From JBLHZY01 sp047631555 (GTDB taxonomy: Bacteria > Pseudomonadota > Alphaproteobacteria > Rhodobacterales > Rhodobacteraceae): a stretch of DNA of 64,000 nucleotides. The notes under the pieces are model-generated. The model was not told where the DNA came from, searched no databases, and worked only from the letters and a program-made list of their open reading frames with translations. The translations under genes were made by a program, and so were the position numbers. Numbering within the stretch: position 1 is the first letter of the stretch; every line of letters starts with the position of its first letter. The stretch is from contig JBLHZY010000001.1 of assembly GCA_047631555.1 (NCBI GenBank), positions 1,339,930 through 1,403,929 of the forward strand, written 5' to 3'. Below are positions 26,471-35,346 of this stretch, one piece after another.

Positions 26471-27766
26471 ATGGGCGAAATATCCCTTCTTTGCGGGCAG
26501 GTTCTATCCTTTCGCGGCGATCCCTTTGGCGAGGCGGGCCCTGACGCCGCCCGCCATATGGCCCGCGGCGCGGTTGTGATCCGTGACGGGCTGATCCTTG
26601 ATCTGGGCGAGGCAGAGGCGATGCGCGCCGCCTATCCGCAAGCGGATGTAAAAAACTACGGCAACGCACTGATTTCAGCCGGTTTTATCGACGCCCATGT
26701 GCATTATCCGCAAACCGGGATCATCGCGAGCTGGGGCAAACGGCTGATTGACTGGCTCAACACATATACCTTCCCCGAAGAGATGCGCTTTAGCGATCCG
26801 GCCTATGCGGCTGAGGCTGCCGCGCTCTATTTCGATCTGTCGCGCAGCCATGGCACGACCTCCATGTGCAGCTTTGGCACGATCCACCCGGCCTCGGTGG
26901 ATGCCTTCTTTGGCGAGGCGCAAAAACACGGCCAGCGCGCCATCACTGGGCGCACCTGTATGGATCGCGATACCGCCCCCATTGGCCTGCGCGACACCGC
27001 CCAAACCGCCTATGATGAAAGCGCCGCCCTGATCCAGAAATGGCACGGGCAGGACCGGCTTTCCTATGCAATCACCCCGCGCTTTTCCCCGACCTCAAGC
27101 GAAGAACAGCTCGAAGCGCTCGGCGCTTTATGGGGCGAAAATCCCGATTGCCTGATGCAAACGCACCTGAGCGAACAGACCGATGAAATCGCATGGATGC
27201 ACAGCCTCTATCCCGATGCGCGCGACTATCTGGATACTTACGAGGCGCACGGGCTTTTGCGCGAAGGCGGGCTTTTCGGCCATGCGATCCATCTCGCGCC
27301 GCGCGAGGTTGCCCGCCTGCGCGAAGCGGGCGGTGCGCTGATCCATTGCCCGACCTCCAATACATTCATCGGCTCGGGCCTGTTTGATATGGCCGCGCGT
27401 GTGGCTGAGGGGCAGATCATTGGCCTTGCCACAGATACAGGCGGCGGCTCGTCCTTTTCGATGCTGCGCACCATGGCGGCGGCTTACGAAATTGGCCAGC
27501 TTTCCGGCACGCCGCTGCACGCCTCCCAGCTCTGGTGGCTCGCAACGATCGGCTCGGCGCGCGCGCTGCGGATGGAGGATAAGATCGGTAATATTTCCAA
27601 AGGGATGGAGGCCGATCTTATCGTGGTTGATCTGGCCTCAACGCCGGTAATTGAACAGCGCAGCGCCCGCTCAGAAGATTTCTGGGAAGCGCTGTTTCCA
27701 ACGATCATGATGGGCGATGATCGCGCCATCTCTGCGGTTTGGATTGGCGGCAAACAGGCGGCTTAA
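26471..27766 (+). CDS. guaD: Guanine deaminase
   Basis: Deaminates guanine to xanthine. The 431-residue amidohydrolase has the zinc ligands in FIDAHVHYPQTGI near residue 77 and further ligands in QTHLSEQTDE near 224, FGHAIHL near 273 and ATDTGGGSSFSML near 320. AGGAGG precedes the ATG. It is divergent from mgtE and converges on a CAP-domain lipoprotein gene, beyond which an 8-oxoguanine deaminase is encoded, so purine salvage is grouped here. Confidence 0.93.
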   Translation: MGEISLLCGQVLSFRGDPFGEAGPDAARHMARGAVVIRDGLILDLGEAEAMRAAYPQADVKNYGNALISAGFIDAHVHYPQTGIIASWGKRLIDWLNTYTFPEEMRFSDPAYAAEAAALYFDLSRSHGTTSMCSFGTIHPASVDAFFGEAQKHGQRAITGRTCMDRDTAPIGLRDTAQTAYDESAALIQKWHGQDRLSYAITPRFSPTSSEEQLEALGALWGENPDCLMQTHLSEQTDEIAWMHSLYPDARDYLDTYEAHGLLREGGLFGHAIHLAPREVARLREAGGALIHCPTSNTFIGSGLFDMAARVAEGQIIGLATDTGGGSSFSMLRTMAAAYEIGQLSGTPLHASQLWWLATIGSARALRMEDKIGNISKGMEADLIVVDLASTPVIEQRSARSEDFWEALFPTIMMGDDRAISAVWIGGKQAA

Positions 27767-27796
27767 GGCGGCCCGTTTGCCCCGAATTTCAGTGCC

Positions 27797-28339
27797 CTAA
27801 CAAGACTTGCCAAACACAACGACCCAAGTCGGACCGCCCGCTTTGGCCGCACCAATATGGGTGATCCCTCTGCGCAGATTGTTATCGCGGTGCCCTTTGG
27901 ACTCCATCCATTTGCCAACAACCTCGGCTGCGCTTTTCTGCCCCCAAGCGATGTTTTCTGCGGTCAAACAGCTCTTAAACCCTTGCCGTTTCACCCGTTG
28001 CCCAACCGAGGAGCCATCCTTGCCCGTATGCGAGAAATAGCCCTTCCCGGCCATGTCCGAGGCATGCGCTGCGGCGGCGGCGGCAAGCTGGCCGGAATGC
28101 GCAAGCTGGTTGAGCCCGGCCTTGGCGCGCTGTGCATTGATCGCCGCCTCAACATCGCGCGCGACGCTGGATTTCGCCGAAAGCCCCGTGGGCAGGGCTG
28201 TGCTCTTGGTCGCTGCCGCGCCGCCGCTGGTCACGGTTTTGGTTGATACCGTGCGCGTGGATACCACGCAGCCGCTCAGCCCAATCGCTAAGGCCCCAAT
28301 AAGCGCGCCCTTGGCCGCAATCCTGCTGATCTTTTGCAT
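27797..28339 (-). CDS. CAP (SCP/PR-1) domain lipoprotein
   Basis: A 180-residue exported protein: lipoprotein signal (GALIGALAIGLSGC, lipid Cys near residue 24), a Ser/Thr-rich linker and a bacterial CAP domain (about 60-180) with the expected HASDMAGKGYFSHTGKDGSS and ENIAWGQKSAAEVVGKWMES segments. Bacterial CAP proteins of this short type have no settled enzymatic role. Two cysteines (in SCLTAENI and the final KSC) could form a disulfide. Confidence 0.85.
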   Translation of the reverse strand: MQKISRIAAKGALIGALAIGLSGCVVSTRTVSTKTVTSGGAAATKSTALPTGLSAKSSVARDVEAAINAQRAKAGLNQLAHSGQLAAAAAAHASDMAGKGYFSHTGKDGSSVGQRVKRQGFKSCLTAENIAWGQKSAAEVVGKWMESKGHRDNNLRRGITHIGAAKAGGPTWVVVFGKSC

Positions 28340-28432
28340 ATCTCTGATCTCCCTGATGCCTTTGGTGCAAAGCCTATCGCCAAAAGCCGCGAAAACAAAG
28401 CGCCGCCGATCGAGCTGCGCCCAAATCCGCCC

Positions 28433-29776
28433 TCAAAGCGCCTCGGCCAACCGCGTCGCGAGCCTGCGTTGATCGGCAACGATCTGGGTCAAATCTGCCG
28501 AATGAAGCCGCCCGTCGCGAACGATTGGACGTCCCTCAACCAGCAAATCTCGGACCCACGTCGGCCCCGCAAGCACAAGCGCGGCCGGATCCCAAGAGCC
28601 CGCCGCCTCAACGCAATTGCTCTCCCAAACGGCGATATCCGCGCGCATTCCGGGCGCCAGATGGCCAACATCGCTGCGCCCCAAAGCCTGCGCGCCGCCG
28701 CGCGTGGCAAGCTCCAAAGCCTCGCGCGCACTCATCTTATCCGCGCCAAAAGCGACCCGCTGCAACAGCATCGCTTGGCGCGCCTCCGAGATCATATTGC
28801 CGCTGTCATTCGAGGCCGAACCATCAACCCCTAAGGATACATTGAGCCGCGCGTCCCGCATCGCGCGCACGGGTGCAATGCCCGATCCAAGGCGGCAATT
28901 GGAGCAAGGGCAATGGGCAACGCTTGTTCCGGTTTTGGCAAATAAATCAATTTCTTGTGCATCCAACTTCACGCAATGCGCGAACCAAACATCCTCTCCG
29001 AGCCAACCCAATTGCTCGGCATATTCCCCGGGCCGACAGCCGAATTTTTCCAGCGAATAGGCAATGTCTTCGTCGTTCTCGGCCAGATGCGTATGCAGGC
29101 GCACGCCCTTGTCGCGCGCAAGGATCGCCGCATCACGCATCAGCTCGCGGCTGACCGAAAACGGCGAACACGGCGCAACCCCGACCTGCACCATCGCGCC
29201 CGGGCCTTCCTCGTGAAACGCATCAATCACCCGGATGCAGTCCTCAAGGATCAAAGCCTCATCCTCAACCAGATGATCCGGCGGCAGCCCGCCTGCGCTC
29301 TCGCCAATGCTCATCGCGCCGCGCGTTGGATGAAAGCGCAAGCCGATCTCGCGCGCCGCCTCGATTGTATCGTCAAGCCGCGCGCCATTGGGATAAAGAT
29401 AGAGATGATCCGAACTTAGCGAGCAGCCAGACAGCGCCAATTCCGCCAGCCCCGCCATGGCGGAAATCCGCATCTCTTCGGGGCCAAACTTCGCCCAAAT
29501 CGGATAAAGCCGCTTGAGCCAGCCAAACAAAAGCGCGTCCTGTGCGCCCGGAACGGCGCGGGTCAGTGACTGAAAGAGATGGTGATGGGTGTTGATCAGG
29601 CCGGGCGTAACAACGCAGCCATGGGCGAGCATAATCTGCGCATCATCCGCATAAAGCCCCGGCCCGATTGCCTCGATGATCCCGTCGCGCAGCATAATAT
29701 CCGCGCCGTGCAATTCAGAGCGCGTATCATCCATCGTCAGGATAACATCAGCGCCGCGGATCAAAAGACGGCTCAT
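28433..29776 (-). CDS. 8-oxoguanine deaminase (amidohydrolase)
   Basis: A 447-residue amidohydrolase of the AtzB/TrzN group, most like 8-oxoguanine deaminase (8-oxoguanine to urate). Metal ligands lie in NTHHHLFQSLTRAVPGAQ near residue 61, HTHLAENDED near 234, WFAHCVKLD near 262 and LGVDGSASND near 322. The CSNCRLGSGIAP motif also fits this group. It overlaps hisN by four bases and is close to guanine deaminase, which supports a purine substrate; hydroxyatrazine-type substrates cannot be ruled out. Confidence 0.85.
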   Translation of the reverse strand: MSRLLIRGADVILTMDDTRSELHGADIMLRDGIIEAIGPGLYADDAQIMLAHGCVVTPGLINTHHHLFQSLTRAVPGAQDALLFGWLKRLYPIWAKFGPEEMRISAMAGLAELALSGCSLSSDHLYLYPNGARLDDTIEAAREIGLRFHPTRGAMSIGESAGGLPPDHLVEDEALILEDCIRVIDAFHEEGPGAMVQVGVAPCSPFSVSRELMRDAAILARDKGVRLHTHLAENDEDIAYSLEKFGCRPGEYAEQLGWLGEDVWFAHCVKLDAQEIDLFAKTGTSVAHCPCSNCRLGSGIAPVRAMRDARLNVSLGVDGSASNDSGNMISEARQAMLLQRVAFGADKMSAREALELATRGGAQALGRSDVGHLAPGMRADIAVWESNCVEAAGSWDPAALVLAGPTWVRDLLVEGRPIVRDGRLHSADLTQIVADQRRLATRLAEAL

Positions 29777-30597
29777 CGCGCGCCCTCCTGTGGGACCTCT
29801 TTGAGGATCGCCAAAGCGGCGGCGTGCAGCTCTGCGGTTGCCGCCGCGATCACCCGCCCGCCCTCATGCGCAGGCCCGCCGCGCCAGTCGGATACGATCC
29901 CGCCCGCCGCCTCAATAACCGCAATCGGTGCCATAATATCGTAAGAATTGAGCTGCGCCTCGACGACAAGATCAATCTGCCCCGCCGCCAAAAGCGCATA
30001 AGCATAGCAATCCATGCCATAGCGCGTGAGCTTACAGCGCGCGGCCAGATCGGCAAACGCCGCGCCTTCCTGCGCACTGCCCACTTCGGGGAAGGTTGTG
30101 AGGATCGTCGCTTGGGCCAAATCGCGCGTGCCGGTAACGGCCAATTCCGCGCGCCCCATCGGCCCCTCCACATAAGCCGCGCCAAAGCCGCCAACGAACC
30201 GCTCGCCAATATAGGGCTGATCAATCACGCCAAAAATCGGCCCCTGCGCATCGCGCAACCCGATCAAAACGCCCCAAGTCGGGGTTCCGGAAATATATCC
30301 GCGCGTGCCATCAATCGGATCCAAAACCCATTTAAGGCCCGAGGTTCCAACCGTTTCGCTGTGCTCTTCGCCCAAAATACCATCATCCGGGCGCAGCTTG
30401 GCCAGCACCGCGCGCATCGCGGTTTCTGCATCGCGGTCGGCAATCGTCACCGGATCAAACCCGCCCGCAAGCTTATTGTCGGCGGCCAGTCCGGGCCTGC
30501 GAAAATGCGCCAGTGTCACCGGGCGCGCCGCATCCGCCGCAGCCAAAGCCGCCGCGATCAAGCTAGATTGTTCTTTTTCAAGGATAGTTTCGCGCAT
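29773..30597 (-). CDS. hisN: Inositol-monophosphatase-fold phosphatase, probably histidinol-phosphatase
   Basis: A 274-residue Mg2+-dependent phosphatase of the IMPase superfamily: GEEHSE near residue 78, WVLDPIDGTRGYISG near 92 and the C-terminal GGIVSDWRG metal/substrate motif. In Rhodobacteraceae this subgroup is usually HisN, which dephosphorylates histidinol-phosphate; an inositol or PAP phosphatase role is the alternative. GGGAGG five bases before the ATG sets the start. The last bases overlap the 8-oxoguanine deaminase start. Confidence 0.75.
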   Translation of the reverse strand: MRETILEKEQSSLIAAALAAADAARPVTLAHFRRPGLAADNKLAGGFDPVTIADRDAETAMRAVLAKLRPDDGILGEEHSETVGTSGLKWVLDPIDGTRGYISGTPTWGVLIGLRDAQGPIFGVIDQPYIGERFVGGFGAAYVEGPMGRAELAVTGTRDLAQATILTTFPEVGSAQEGAAFADLAARCKLTRYGMDCYAYALLAAGQIDLVVEAQLNSYDIMAPIAVIEAAGGIVSDWRGGPAHEGGRVIAAATAELHAAALAILKEVPQEGAR

Positions 30598-30689
30598 GAT
30601 GCCTCCCAAGCGCCACTTGCTATGGCGCGGCCAGCCCTACCCTTTTCGGGTAAAGCCTGGCAGAGAGTGCGTCAAGACTTGGAGGACTT

Positions 30690-31061
30690 TCAGGCGACGT
30701 CCGACAAAACACGCGCCAGCTCAAAAAGGCGACGGCGTTGATTTTCGGGAATGGAATAATAGGAGCGCACCAATTCGAGCGCCTCTTTATCGGCCAAAAT
30801 ATCGCCCGGAACGTTGGATTTCTCGACCATGGTCGCATCCCCCGCGCCAATGCCTTCAAAGAAGAAAGCAACCGGAACGTTGAGCGCCTCAGCGATATCC
30901 CAAAGGCGCGATGCCGAAACCCGGTTCATCCCGGTCTCATACTTCTGAATTTGCTGGAACTTGATTCCAACTTTTTCAGCAAGCTGTTGCTGAGTCATTC
31001 CAACCATCCAGCGACGGTGCCGAACGCGCTTGCCTACATGTACATCAACAGGGTGCTTCAT
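30690..31061 (-). CDS. XRE-family helix-turn-helix regulator
   Basis: A 123-residue repressor-like protein. The XRE domain occupies residues 10-68 (RHRRWMVGMTQQQLAEKVGI, then FQQIQKYETGMNRVSASRLW), followed by a short helical tail (LVRSYYSIPENQRRRLFELARVL) of the type found in SinR-like alphaproteobacterial regulators. Targets are unknown. The start MKHPVDVHVGKR was preferred over a longer frame with ten extra codons. A long AT-rich gap with palindromes separates it from the divergent quinone oxidoreductase gene. Confidence 0.82.
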   Translation of the reverse strand: MKHPVDVHVGKRVRHRRWMVGMTQQQLAEKVGIKFQQIQKYETGMNRVSASRLWDIAEALNVPVAFFFEGIGAGDATMVEKSNVPGDILADKEALELVRSYYSIPENQRRRLFELARVLSDVA

Positions 31062-31408
31062 AGCCCGTGCTCCTTCAAAACTCGTCCGCACGAAAACCTA
31101 TGCGTGTAAAGAACAAATCGCCCGCATCGCCCGACATCTCAACATGTCTTTTTCGACACGTTTTGGAATGTGATCCGTAACTATCTGAAAAGTATTAATA
31201 AATTATATTTGTCTTTGTTCACTTTCTGAAGAGCAGGCCAATTCTCGGGGATAAATTACCTAAACGTCACTTTGACGCTACGTCACTTTTCGCAAAATGC
31301 GAATTCTCCCTAGGGTATAGTTAACGCATTCGCGTCGAATTTCGAATTGCGGTCTCGATATCCGCACCGCGAAACATTAAGATCGCCCCAAATCAATGGG
31401 AGAAGATC
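31062..31408. promoter_or_regulatory. Divergent intergenic region with operator-like palindromes
   Basis: A 347-bp gene-free gap, clearly AT-richer than its flanks, between the XRE regulator and the quinone oxidoreductase. It contains TTCGCA-AAA-TGCGAA (31289-31303), ATTCG-CGT-CGAAT (31328-31340) followed by a second TCGAATT, and two ACGTCAC repeats 16 bp apart (31264-31270, 31280-31286) around TTGACG at 31272. No ORF with coding character is seen. Confidence 0.5.
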
Positions 31409-32368
31409 GTGAAAGCATATCAAGTCACCAGCCTCGAGAAAGATCCAGAAGTCGTCGAGATCGACGCGCCAAAGCCAAAAGCCGGCGAAGTCCTCATCGA
31501 AGTGGCCGCCTGCGGGCTGAACTTTGCCGACCTTTTGCTTGCCAAAGGCCAATACCAAGAGCGCCCCGAGCTGCCCTTTACCCTTGGCTCTGAAACCTCC
31601 GGCACAGTGATCGAGCTTGGCGAAGGCGTCACCAGCCTTAAAGTCGGTGATCGGATTGCGGCCATGGGCGGCACCGGCGGGCTTGCGCAATTCAGCACAT
31701 CCCCTGCCGCGCGCTGCACCGTCATTCCAGACAATATGAATTTCAACGATGCGGCCGCCTTTCAGATCGCTTACGGCACAAGCCATGTCGCGCTTGATTA
31801 CAAGGCGGGCCTCAAAGCGGGCGAGACCCTTCTCGTGCTTGGCGCGGCTGGCGGCGTCGGCATGACGGCGATTGAGATCGGCAAGCTGATGGGCGCAACT
31901 GTGATTGCCTGTGCGCGCGGCGCTGACAAGCTCGAGATTTGCCGCAAGGCGGGCGCAGATCATGTGATCGACAGCGAAAAAGACGATATCCGCGAGGCCG
32001 TCAAAGCGCTTGGCGGGGCGGATGTTGTTTATGATCCTGTCGGCGGCGATCAGTTCAAAGCGGCCTTTCGCGCCTGTAAACCAGAGGCGCGGATCATCGT
32101 TGTTGGCTTTGCCACGGGCACAATCCCGCAGATCCCGGCCAACCACCTATTGGTCAAAAACATCTCAGTGATCGGCCATTATTGGGGCGGCTACAATTAC
32201 TTCAAACCCGAAGTGATCACGGATTCGATGAAGCAATTGATGGATTGGTATTCCGAGGGCAAGCTGCACCCGCATATCTCTTTCGCCTTGCCGATGGATC
32301 AAGCCGCCGAGGCAATGGATATGCTGCGCACCCGCAAATCCACCGGGAAAGTCGTTGTTACGCAGTAA
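31409..32368 (+). CDS. NADPH:quinone oxidoreductase family (zinc-free MDR) protein
   Basis: A 319-residue medium-chain reductase. The GroES-like N-domain contains CGLNFADLLLAKGQYQ and SETSGTVIELGEGV; the Rossmann domain begins LVLGAAGGVGMTAIEIGKLM near residue 148 and binds NADPH. No catalytic zinc cysteines are present, as in quinone oxidoreductases and related enoyl reductases. The physiological acceptor is unknown. Its TAA stop lies inside a tandem repeat (32359-32426), and a strong terminator follows. Confidence 0.85.
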   Translation: MKAYQVTSLEKDPEVVEIDAPKPKAGEVLIEVAACGLNFADLLLAKGQYQERPELPFTLGSETSGTVIELGEGVTSLKVGDRIAAMGGTGGLAQFSTSPAARCTVIPDNMNFNDAAAFQIAYGTSHVALDYKAGLKAGETLLVLGAAGGVGMTAIEIGKLMGATVIACARGADKLEICRKAGADHVIDSEKDDIREAVKALGGADVVYDPVGGDQFKAAFRACKPEARIIVVGFATGTIPQIPANHLLVKNISVIGHYWGGYNYFKPEVITDSMKQLMDWYSEGKLHPHISFALPMDQAAEAMDMLRTRKSTGKVVVTQ

Positions 32369-32426
32369 CACTGCATGGCAAAACTGCTACGCAGTAACAC
32401 GCAGGGCAAAACTGTTACGCAGTAAG
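32359..32426. repeat. Tandem repeat of 28-29 bp over the quinone oxidoreductase stop codon
   Basis: About 2.4 copies, each beginning TACGCAGTAACAC: 32359-32387, 32388-32415 and a partial copy from 32416. The first copy contains the last sense codon and stop of the upstream gene. Confidence 0.85.
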
Positions 32427-32447
32427 TGCTCCACATCTCAAAATACG

Positions 32448-32479
32448 AAAAGGCGCCCAAATCACCGGGCGCCTTTTTG
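32448..32479. terminator. Bidirectional terminator between quinone oxidoreductase and LysR genes
   Basis: AAAGGCGCCC and GGGCGCCTTT form a perfect stem with an eight-base loop; A-rich and T-rich ends suit both converging genes. Confidence 0.85.
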
Positions 32480-32499
32480 TTTACAGATCGCTTTTTGCT

Positions 32500-33387
32500 T
32501 TAACTCGCGCTCGCCAGCGGGCGCATCGCATGAACCCGGCTGCGAACGGCTTGGCGGATCAGATTGGTCAGATCATCAATCACCTTGGTGCGCCCCAGCT
32601 CGCTTGTATACATATTGATCTGGCGCGAAGAAAGCTCGGGCAAGGACCCGCCATGTTGGATTTGCTCGGCATGGGGCGGCTCTGTGCCCTCGATCATCGC
32701 GTGAACGGCCAGATCGGCGCTGACCATCGCCTCGATCGTGCGGGATTGGTCGCTCTCAATCGCGGTCTCCCAAGGGATGCCCGCACCGTCCAAAGCGCGA
32801 TGCACCCCAGAGCGAAAGATGCAGCGATTCTCAAAGGCAAGCCGCAGGGGCCGCTGCCGCCAAGCATTGCCGCCCGGCGCGCCGATCCACACCAGCGGCA
32901 AGGTGCACAGCGTCTCGCCGCCCCCATCAACCGTCTCTTCCGTGGTCAGGATCACATCGAGCTCGCCGCGGGCAAACAACTCGCGCAGGTTGGTGGTGAA
33001 AGAGGACATCAATTGCACTTTGACCCGTGGATAATCCGCATGAAGCTGCTGCAAAACCTGCGGGATCGCCGGGTAAATAATGTCATGCGGCACGCCAAGG
33101 CGGATTTCGCCCTCAAATTCTTGCGCTGTGAGCCGGGCGAAAACATCGTCGTTCAGCTCCAACATCCGGCGCGCATAAGAAAGCAGCTGCTCGCCCGCCG
33201 CCGTCAAAGCAATCGTGCGCGCCGAGCGATCCAACAGCCGCAGATCAAGCGATTCCTCCAGCCGTTTCAATTGCATCGAGACCGCCGATTGCGTCAGGTT
33301 GAGAAAGCCCGCCGCCCGCGTCACCCCGCCAGAATCCGCCACCGCCACAAAGCTACGCAGGGCCGTCATATCGAGATTTCTTGGCAT
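32500..33387 (-). CDS. LysR-family transcriptional regulator
   Basis: A 295-residue LTTR with an N-terminal winged helix-turn-helix (residues 5-63, MTALRSFVAVADSGGVTRAA and LTQSAVSMQLKRLEESL) and a periplasmic-binding-like effector domain (about 90-290). AAGGA seven bases before MPRNLDMT sets the start. It is divergent from a DUF1127 gene across 124 bp, the usual arrangement for LysR proteins that regulate a neighbour; the effector is unknown. Confidence 0.88.
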   Translation of the reverse strand: MPRNLDMTALRSFVAVADSGGVTRAAGFLNLTQSAVSMQLKRLEESLDLRLLDRSARTIALTAAGEQLLSYARRMLELNDDVFARLTAQEFEGEIRLGVPHDIIYPAIPQVLQQLHADYPRVKVQLMSSFTTNLRELFARGELDVILTTEETVDGGGETLCTLPLVWIGAPGGNAWRQRPLRLAFENRCIFRSGVHRALDGAGIPWETAIESDQSRTIEAMVSADLAVHAMIEGTEPPHAEQIQHGGSLPELSSRQINMYTSELGRTKVIDDLTNLIRQAVRSRVHAMRPLASAS

Positions 33388-33511
33388 ATCAAATTCCTTG
33401 ATGTGAGATCGCAAAAACATTCATTTTAAGAATTGATCACATTACGCCATACACATCAACAGATTTGATGTGAGTCGCCCAAACAATCAGTATTTCACAA
33501 GGATGAATGCC

Positions 33512-33736
33512 ATGACCTCGATCACAACCAACGTTTCCTTCAATGCCCCCTCCCTCGGCGGCAAATTGCAATCGGTTGCTGCTTGGGTCAAAATCGCCCT
33601 TGCTGCCAAAAATTCGCGCAACGCCCTGCGCAACCTTGACGCGGCCGCCCTTGCCGATATCGGCCTGAGCCAATCCCAAGCCCAAGCAGAGGCCCGCCGC
33701 CCCCTCTGGGACGTGCCCTCAAGCTGGACCTGCTAA
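33512..33736 (+). CDS. DUF1127 domain-containing small protein
   Basis: A 74-residue protein whose C-terminal half is a DUF1127 domain (RNALRNLDAAALADIGLSQSQAQ). Such small alphaproteobacterial proteins are often stress- or phosphate-related and can bind RNA, but this copy lacks the arginine richness of the best-studied ones. ATG 33512 is chosen because AAGGA lies eight bases upstream; an in-frame ATG at 33503 would be too close to it. Divergent from the LysR gene. Confidence 0.75.
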   Translation: MTSITTNVSFNAPSLGGKLQSVAAWVKIALAAKNSRNALRNLDAAALADIGLSQSQAQAEARRPLWDVPSSWTC

Positions 33737-33905
33737 GCCCTTTTTGGCCCTCAGCCCGCGCCCGTTCAAATCTTTGGCAACATCGCGCTAAATTCGTAAG
33801 CAATTTGCGCACAATGCCTTGAAATCGATGCCGCTCTCGCCAATATTCAACGGTGAGGGCGGTTTTTCTTTGCGCCGCCCACATGTTTAACTCTTGGAGG
33901 CAGAA

Positions 33906-34643
33906 ATGGCCGATTATAATACGATCCGCGCCGGTGCCGGAACGCGCACAGCACAGATCGATGCAGGGCTTCGCGCCCATATGAACAAAGTTTACGGGCT
34001 GATGTCTGTCGGCCTGTTGCTCACCGCACTTGTCGCTTGGGCCATTGGCTCGAATGATGCGCTGCTCTCGATCTTCCGCGATCCGATCACGCTGCGCCCG
34101 AATATCATGGGCTGGATCGCGATGTTCTTGCCCTTGGGCATGGTCTTTGCCTTTGGCGCGATGATCCAGCGGCTCTCGGCGGCGGGCGCGCAACTGTTCT
34201 TCTATGCCTATGCGGCGGCTGTTGGCCTGTCGCTGTCCTATATCTTTGCGCTCTATACAGGCGTGTCGATTGCCCAAACCTTCTTGGTCACATCGATCTC
34301 TTTTGCCGGCCTGTCGCTTTATGGCTACACCACAAAGAAAGACATCTCCGGTTGGGGCTCTTTCCTGATCATGGGCGTGATCGGCCTGATCATCGCGTCG
34401 ATCGTGAACATCTTTCTGCAGTCGCCTGCGCTCTACTTCGCAGTCTCCGCGCTTGGTGTGCTGATTTTCGCAGGCCTTACCGCCTATGACACACAGAAGA
34501 TCAAGAACGACTACCTCGCCCATGCTCACGCAATGGATGATGAATGGCTCGCCAAATCCGCCATCATGGGCGCGCTGAACCTCTATCTTGATTTCATCAA
34601 CCTGTTCATGTTCCTGCTCTCCTTCTTGGGCAATCGCGACTAG
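33906..34643 (+). CDS. Bax inhibitor-1/YccA family membrane protein
   Basis: A 245-residue, seven-helix inner-membrane protein of the BI-1/TMBIM family (MNKVYGLMSVGLLLTALVAW opening; GLTAYDTQKIKNDY before the last helices, with a family acidic residue). Homologues leak Ca2+ or modulate FtsH (E. coli YccA). GGAGG precedes the ATG. It is monocistronic, with a perfect hairpin terminator 28 bp past the stop. Confidence 0.9.
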   Translation: MADYNTIRAGAGTRTAQIDAGLRAHMNKVYGLMSVGLLLTALVAWAIGSNDALLSIFRDPITLRPNIMGWIAMFLPLGMVFAFGAMIQRLSAAGAQLFFYAYAAAVGLSLSYIFALYTGVSIAQTFLVTSISFAGLSLYGYTTKKDISGWGSFLIMGVIGLIIASIVNIFLQSPALYFAVSALGVLIFAGLTAYDTQKIKNDYLAHAHAMDDEWLAKSAIMGALNLYLDFINLFMFLLSFLGNRD

Positions 34644-34671
34644 TCGCAAACACGAACACTCGACCGATAAC

Positions 34672-34704
34672 AAAGGGCCGCAGATATCTGCGGCCCTTTT
34701 GCTT
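34672..34704 (+). terminator. Terminator of the Bax-inhibitor-1 gene
   Basis: AAAGGGCCGCAGAT pairs perfectly with ATCTGCGGCCCTTT, followed by TTGCTTTT on the plus strand. Confidence 0.85.
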
Positions 34705-34725
34705 TTATGAAAGACGCAACCGCGC

Positions 34726-35145
34726 CTAGCGCGTGATCCAAAAGAACCGATAGCTCAGCGGATTATGCCCCGCGCTCAGCCGGTCCTTGCGGCGCCAAAC
34801 GCTGATCGCATGTTCTGGCCGCGCAAATATTCCCGGCTCCAGCGAGAGATAATTCAGCAATTTCCCATCCATTGTGCCATGCCGCGTATTCTGAACTTCG
34901 GCAACGGCCAATGCGCCGCCGTGTTGGTGCCCCTGAAACATCCGTTCAATCGCATAGCGAAGCTTTTCCTTTTCGCGCTCAAGCGAATGATCAAACGCCA
35001 TTCTGTTTAGCCCCGTCGATGCCGCTGATACGACCGAAGCAATCGCCCCGCCGCGCGATGCCGCCGGACGGCTGCTGCGCCCTGCAATTGAATAATTTGG
35101 GGCTTCGCCGATCCCCGCCCGATATTCACTCCAATGAAACGCCAT
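34726..35145 (-). CDS. Hypothetical protein
   Basis: A 139-residue protein with no recognised domain. A low-complexity Ser/Ala/Arg-rich N-terminus (GRSSRPAASRGGAIASVVSA) is followed by a charged helical part (HSLEREKEKLRYAIERMFQGHQHG) and a C-terminal strand-rich part ending FFWITR. Codon use agrees with the backbone. It converges on the Bax-inhibitor-1 terminator. Existence as a gene is likely but not certain. Confidence 0.5.
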   Translation of the reverse strand: MAFHWSEYRAGIGEAPNYSIAGRSSRPAASRGGAIASVVSAASTGLNRMAFDHSLEREKEKLRYAIERMFQGHQHGGALAVAEVQNTRHGTMDGKLLNYLSLEPGIFARPEHAISVWRRKDRLSAGHNPLSYRFFWITR

Positions 35146-35346
35146 TCTTCCTCCAAATCAAAAACCAACTGCCCCCGGAAACCGACTCAAAAGTCGGTTT
35201 ACGAGCAAGGCCACTTTAGCGGCGATTTTCGCTACGGCAATCATCATGATAAATCAGGGCAAAGGGCGGGCGGATCATCGCCACATCTTCGCAAAGACCA
35301 AATCGCGCGCCGCCCCGGCCCCGCGCGATCTGGCCCTTGCCGCCGC

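Noticed and set aside
35178..35199. Perfect 9-bp hairpin as terminator of the GNAT gene
   Set aside because: No T-run follows and it is about 150 bp past the stop; not strong enough to list as a terminator.
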